In this document: in pieces, positions 5,949 through 9,184 of the stretch
Position numbering within the stretch: position 1 is the stretch's first letter
How the letters are laid out: the number at the start of each line of letters is the position of its first letter
DNA from: Acidobacteriota bacterium
Lineage (GTDB): Bacteria > Acidobacteriota > Terriglobia > Bryobacterales > Bryobacteraceae
Direction of reading: 5' to 3'
NCBI GenBank assembly: GCA_016871135.1
Contig: VFZQ01000164.1
Coordinates: forward strand, 1-9,184
Length of the DNA stretch: 9,184 nucleotides
The notes under the pieces: generated by a model
The model's input: the letters and a program-made list of their open reading frames with translations, nothing else
Told to the model about the DNA's origin: nothing
Databases searched by the model: none
Translations under genes and position numbers: made by a program

Positions 5949-7903
5949 CGATAAAACGGCTGCCAGGTCAACCAGCGCGGACCGTACTTGGTTTCCGGCT
6001 TGCCGGTCTCCAGTGCGCCGAGGTCGGGCGCGCGTCCGGCAAAGTCCTCGTTCACGTTCGGAATGACGACGCCGGCATCAACCGCTTTGCTGTTGGGCTT
6101 TAGCTTAAAGTTCAAGTCCATCGCATGATAGATCTGATGCCGCTTGGCATGATCGGGAGGCTTCAGGCTCTCGAAAATGTCGAAGTCGACTTCGATGCTG
6201 TGCGCCTCCTGTCCCGTGCCGGCCTTGTAGTCGGCCAGCGTCGCGAACGACTTCCAGTCCTCGCGCCGCGGTTCGTAAACGCGCTGGCCCTTCGGCGGCA
6301 TGAACAAGGCGTACTGATCCTTCACGCCGGGATTGGGGCGGAAGCCGTTGTAATCGGTGGTGTTCTCGGCCGTCGAGTTGGCGAGGCGCAGAACGCCCCT
6401 GTCCGGTGTGCCTCGGCCCATGTACAGGTTGTTGCGAAAGTGCATGTTGGCCGAGGGATCGCCGATGACATTTTCGCCGATGATCGTGTTGTGATAAACG
6501 AACAGACCCGCTGGCTTGCCGGAAAACTTGAACGCCACGCCACTCGGCACGTGGTAGAGAATGTTGCGGATGAAGTAGGCCGGGCCGCCGAAGATCGGCT
6601 GGGAACTATAACCGCCGTGCGCGGCATTGACGCCGCGGTTGTTATAGACGCGAATATTGTGCACGCCGCCATCGGTTTCGACGAAATCGTCGCCGAACAG
6701 GTGCATGTCGTTGTTGTGAATGTCGATCGACGACGCGCGCATGTCCGGATCCTTCTCCGGCGTGCCGTATGTCGAGATCGAAATTGCGTCGTGATAGTAG
6801 GCGATCGCGTTGCGTGCGATCACATGACCCTGCCCGTAGACCTTCACGGCGTAGTAGCTTTTCATTTGATGACCCAGCGGGCCGTAGTCGCCAGGCGCTC
6901 TGTAGCCGGGCGACCCGGGGCTGCGCGATGCTCCGCCCCAGCCGATCATGCGGAAGCGGTCATCACGTCCGATGAACAGATTGTCGGCGATGTAGAAATC
7001 GCTCGATCCCGCGTATTCGGTCCACACGCCGAAGCCGATGTTTTCGAAACGGCAGTTGCGTACCGTGAGGCCCGCGGCGCCGAGCACTTCCTTCGAGCCC
7101 GCGAAGATCGCGGTATCGGCATTGCGGAACGTGATGCCGTCGATGATGTGATGACGCGAAGCCATCACATCGAGAATGCGCGAGCCGCCGTCGCCGTCGA
7201 AAACCGGATCGCCATCGCCCGCGGCCTTGATCGTAATCGGCTTCTCCGACGTGCCTTTCAGCGCGAGTGACATCACGCCATCAAACGGCGCCATCAGCGG
7301 GTCGACGTAACTCAACCGCTCGGAGCGATACATGCCAACGTGCACGAGAATGGTGTCGCCGGGCTGCGCGCGGCGTTCCCAAACCACGGACCAATCGCCC
7401 AGACCGGCGCCGTAGTAGGCATGCAGAAGGCCCGTGAAACTGGGCTCTTCGCGCTTGCCGTCGTAGTCCGGCGGATAGACGTGCAGCACGCGGCCGCCCT
7501 TGAAGGGTTGCGGTTCGGAACGCGTCTTGACCTTGACGGTCTGCGTCGCGCCGGCGCCGACGCCGTCGGGGTCCTTCATCTCGAAACGGCACTCGTATTC
7601 GGTGCCTTCCTTGAGATTGAAGATCGAACCCGCAAAGCCGTCTGGCACGGTGTAGTCAAGGTTCTCGCGGCGTCGATAGACATTCTCGCCACCGATGCGA
7701 ACCAGCGGCATGCCATTCCGCCACTGTTGTTGCCCGGTCTCGCGGTACTGCACCGTAACCGTGGCGTTGCGGTTCGCATCGCCCTTGATCGGCCATTCAA
7801 ACCCGAGGTTGTTCAACGTCGGATGTTCCACGTGGAACATGCCGGGTTCAGTGGCATTTTGAGCGTGTAGTACGAGAGCGGCGGTGAAAAGTATGTAGCG
7901 CAT
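5945..7903 (-). CDS. Exported right-handed parallel beta-helix repeat protein
   Basis: A 652-residue protein. Residues 1-15 (MRYILFTAALVLHAQ) are a short signal peptide. Residues about 30-130 resemble a fibronectin-III-like beta-sandwich (LKEGTEYECRFEMKDPDG at 98-114). Residues about 180-500 form a parallel beta-helix, shown by PGDTILVHVGMY, HHIIDGITFRNADTAIF, LTVRNCRFENIGFGVW, SIDIHNNDMHLFGDD and MHFRNNLYMG. The end, SKAVDAGVVIPNVNEDF plus APDLGALETG (605-634), is the closing segment common in secreted beta-helix polysaccharide lyases and hydrolases. Carbohydrate binding or cleavage in the periplasm or outside is likely, but catalytic residues were not identified. The start at 7903 was preferred to the much longer open frame reaching 8179, because it gives the signal peptide and begins 10 bases after the MFS stop. 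Residues 22-27 (MFHVEH) are encoded by the parS-like palindrome. Confidence 0.88.
   Translation of the reverse strand: MRYILFTAALVLHAQNATEPGMFHVEHPTLNNLGFEWPIKGDANRNATVTVQYRETGQQQWRNGMPLVRIGGENVYRRRENLDYTVPDGFAGSIFNLKEGTEYECRFEMKDPDGVGAGATQTVKVKTRSEPQPFKGGRVLHVYPPDYDGKREEPSFTGLLHAYYGAGLGDWSVVWERRAQPGDTILVHVGMYRSERLSYVDPLMAPFDGVMSLALKGTSEKPITIKAAGDGDPVFDGDGGSRILDVMASRHHIIDGITFRNADTAIFAGSKEVLGAAGLTVRNCRFENIGFGVWTEYAGSSDFYIADNLFIGRDDRFRMIGWGGASRSPGSPGYRAPGDYGPLGHQMKSYYAVKVYGQGHVIARNAIAYYHDAISISTYGTPEKDPDMRASSIDIHNNDMHLFGDDFVETDGGVHNIRVYNNRGVNAAHGGYSSQPIFGGPAYFIRNILYHVPSGVAFKFSGKPAGLFVYHNTIIGENVIGDPSANMHFRNNLYMGRGTPDRGVLRLANSTAENTTDYNGFRPNPGVKDQYALFMPPKGQRVYEPRREDWKSFATLADYKAGTGQEAHSIEVDFDIFESLKPPDHAKRHQIYHAMDLNFKLKPNSKAVDAGVVIPNVNEDFAGRAPDLGALETGKPETKYGPRWLTWQPFYR
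7823..7840. promoter_or_regulatory. parS-like centromere site (ParB-binding palindrome)
   Basis: ATGTTCCACGTGGAACAT is a perfect 18-bp palindrome. Its central 16 bases (7824-7839), TGTTCCACGTGGAACA, agree with the conserved bacterial parS consensus TGTTtCACGTGaAACA, using the C/G variant at the two tolerated positions, a form known from pseudomonads. ParB (Spo0J) binds this site and spreads from it to drive chromosome segregation. It lies inside the beta-helix gene and encodes MFHVEH on either strand. parS sites usually cluster near the replication origin, so the window may lie in the origin-proximal part of the chromosome; that is inference. No parA, parB, dnaA or other origin gene is visible here. 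Confidence 0.8.
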
Positions 7904-7913
7904 TGAGCGGCCA

Positions 7914-9107
7914 TTATATCGACTTTTGGTCCGGCACCAACTGGCGGATCGGCCCAAGCAGCAATCCGTAAAGCACACACGCCACCAGCAGGATCGCCGA
8001 CGCGCCGTAAAATGCCGCCAGGAACGATCCGGTGTAGCTGACGCTCCAGCCCGTGGCGATGGGTGCGATAACACCGCCCATGTTGCCGACGGCGTTCTGC
8101 CAACCCGTCCACGTGCCGGCGGCGCGGGGACCGGCCAACGTCTGCGAGATCGCCCAACAGTTCGCGGTGAACATACCAATTCCGATGAAAGCCACGATCA
8201 AACAAATCATCGCGAGATTGTTTTCGAGCATCGTCGACCCGCTGAGCGCCGCGGCGGCGATGATCAACCCGGCCACGGCCAGCCTTCGGCGCACTTCGCC
8301 CGGCGCTCCCGTTTCACGGCCGCGTTTGTCCGCATACGTGGCCGTCGCCACCGAGGCGATCGCGGTCGCCGCGAACGGGAGCGCGCCGTAGATCGCCATC
8401 GCGCGCAAACTGAAGTGGCGTTCCCTCACAAGGTAAGTTGGAAGCCAAGTGAGGAGAAAGTAGTAGGCGTAGTTGAAGCAGAAAAGTCCCGCGAAGGTAA
8501 TGTACGAATCGCGATAGATGAAGATGTTCGCGGACTTGACCTTCGCGGCGGTTTGTTTTGCCTTTGGAGGGATCGATGCGTTCCACGGGATCAGCCAGAT
8601 CAGGGATGCCACTCCCATTACAAAGAAAAACGGCCGCCAGCCCCACTGGGCGATCACCATCGCGCCGAGAAACGTACCGAGCGCCGGCCCCGCTTTCGTA
8701 CCCGCATCGATCATCGAGTTCGCGAAACCCCGGCGGTCTTCGGTCAAGCCCGCAGCCAGCAACCGCGAATAGGCCGGATACGCCAGCGATTCGCCCGCTC
8801 CGAGCAACAGACGGGTGGCGAGCAGAGTGTAGAAACCGGTGGCCAGCCCGCCGGCGGCGACCGCGATCGACCAGATGGCGAACGCCGCGGCGTAGAGCCG
8901 GTAGGTGTCGTAGCGGTCGATCAGCCACCCGGCAACGGGTTGCAAGAGCGAGTAGGTCCAGAAAAAACCGGACAGTAGAATTCCCATCTGACTCGGCGTC
9001 AGTTGCAACTCCGGCGCCAACGCGGGCGCCGCGACGCTGAGGTTTCCGCGATCGATGTAGTTGATCCATACGGAAATGCAAAGAAGAACGAAGGCGCGGG
9101 TGGACAT
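7914..9107 (-). CDS. MFS transporter, anion:cation symporter (ACS) type
   Basis: A 397-residue inner-membrane protein with about twelve hydrophobic helices in two halves separated by a Lys-rich cytoplasmic loop (181-192). ACS-family features are NYIDRGNLSVAAPALAPEL (16-34), the MFS motif-A loop GWLIDRYDTYRL (60-71), RLLLGAGES followed by YPAYSRL (99-116), and the second-half block GTWTGWQNAVGNMGGVIAP (331-349). Relatives carry hexuronates, glucarate, galactonate and similar organic anions with protons, so uptake of a sugar acid is the best guess; substrate is inference. Length is near or slightly below the family norm, and the start lies directly before helix 1 as expected. No Shine-Dalgarno is evident. 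The exported beta-helix protein follows after 10 bases, suggesting a two-gene operon for use of an acidic polysaccharide or its products. Confidence 0.9.
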   Translation of the reverse strand: MSTRAFVLLCISVWINYIDRGNLSVAAPALAPELQLTPSQMGILLSGFFWTYSLLQPVAGWLIDRYDTYRLYAAAFAIWSIAVAAGGLATGFYTLLATRLLLGAGESLAYPAYSRLLAAGLTEDRRGFANSMIDAGTKAGPALGTFLGAMVIAQWGWRPFFFVMGVASLIWLIPWNASIPPKAKQTAAKVKSANIFIYRDSYITFAGLFCFNYAYYFLLTWLPTYLVRERHFSLRAMAIYGALPFAATAIASVATATYADKRGRETGAPGEVRRRLAVAGLIIAAAALSGSTMLENNLAMICLIVAFIGIGMFTANCWAISQTLAGPRAAGTWTGWQNAVGNMGGVIAPIATGWSVSYTGSFLAAFYGASAILLVACVLYGLLLGPIRQLVPDQKSI

Positions 9108-9142
9108 GTGTAGTAGTGCGGCGATTTGGACGCAACCAAACC

Positions 9143-9184
9143 ATGATAACGATCAACTCCATCTACCCACGCGTGGTCATCTCG
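9143..9184 (+). CDS. Possible 5' end of a divergent gene (cut by window edge)
   Basis: An ATG at 9143 opens a frame that stays open for the 14 codons to the end of the window (MITINSIYPRVVIS). It diverges from the MFS gene with 35 bases between the start codons, a spacing like that of the cstA/DUF4287 pair. There is no good Shine-Dalgarno, and 14 codons are too few to recognise a family, so this may be chance. The alternative is that 9108-9184 is only the upstream region of the MFS gene: on the minus strand no gene end is recognisable, and TATCAT (plus 9143-9148) could be a -10 element for the transporter. Confidence 0.3.
   Translation, partial: MITINSIYPRVVIS

Noticed and set aside
6125..7270. 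A 381-codon open frame on the plus strand opposite the beta-helix gene
   Set aside because: It is antisense to a gene with clear beta-helix motifs and a signal peptide. Its translation shows no recognisable domain and has the Arg/Val/Ala-rich look of a GC-rich shadow frame.
7904..8179. N-terminal extension of the beta-helix frame by 92 codons up to 8179
   Set aside because: It would lie wholly within the MFS coding region out of frame, and has no domain. The signal peptide beginning at 7903 and the 10-base gap after the MFS stop give a much better start.
7926..8978. A 350-codon open frame on the plus strand opposite the MFS gene
   Set aside because: Its translation is Arg/Gly/Glu-rich and low in hydrophobic core residues, and the opposite strand encodes a transporter with intact motifs.
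9167..9176. Perfect 10-bp palindrome CCACGCGTGG
   Set aside because: Palindromes of ten bases are expected several times in a GC-rich window of this size, and nothing nearby supports a function.

Overview
The window looks like chromosomal DNA of a high-GC, aerobic Gram-negative bacterium, most likely an acidobacterium of the Solibacter/Bryobacter type. This is an inference from gene content: a planctomycete-type cytochrome c domain fused to ankyrin repeats, a secreted amidohydrolase, a secreted beta-helix protein paired with an organic-anion transporter, and a chromosomal parS-like site. No rRNA, tRNA, CRISPR array, insertion sequence or phage gene is visible. Coding density is very high and no gene-free stretch reaches 300 bases.

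Layout. Positions 1-114 (+) hold the last 37 codons of a protein that begins outside the window. Its stop codon interlocks with the stop of a minus-strand cluster that reads from 5365 down to 111. In transcription order the cluster is a CstA/BtsT-type carbon-starvation transporter, a 54-residue YbdD/YjiX-family protein whose ATG lies one base after the cstA stop, a 719-residue secreted protein (cytochrome c site, ankyrin repeats, second CxxCH, alpha/alpha-toroid), and a secreted metal-dependent amidohydrolase that overlaps the preceding gene. Diverging from cstA across only 40 bases is a 180-residue DUF4287/DUF5655 protein (+). Its stop interlocks with the stop of a second minus-strand pair: an MFS transporter of the anion:cation symporter type (7914-9107), followed 10 bases later by a 652-residue exported parallel beta-helix protein (5945-7903). 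A possible further divergent gene begins at 9143 (+).

How the genes may work together. The cstA-ybdD pair is the conserved pyruvate/peptide uptake module. The MFS plus beta-helix pair looks like a small carbohydrate-acid module, in which an exported beta-helix protein acts on or binds a polysaccharide and the transporter imports an anionic product; this is inferred. The cytochrome-ankyrin protein and the amidohydrolase are both predicted to be exported and are probably co-translated.

The most notable non-gene signal is a perfect 18-bp palindrome at 7823-7840. Its 16-bp core is the ParB-binding parS sequence TGTTCCACGTGGAACA, and it is embedded in frame in the beta-helix gene just after the signal peptide.
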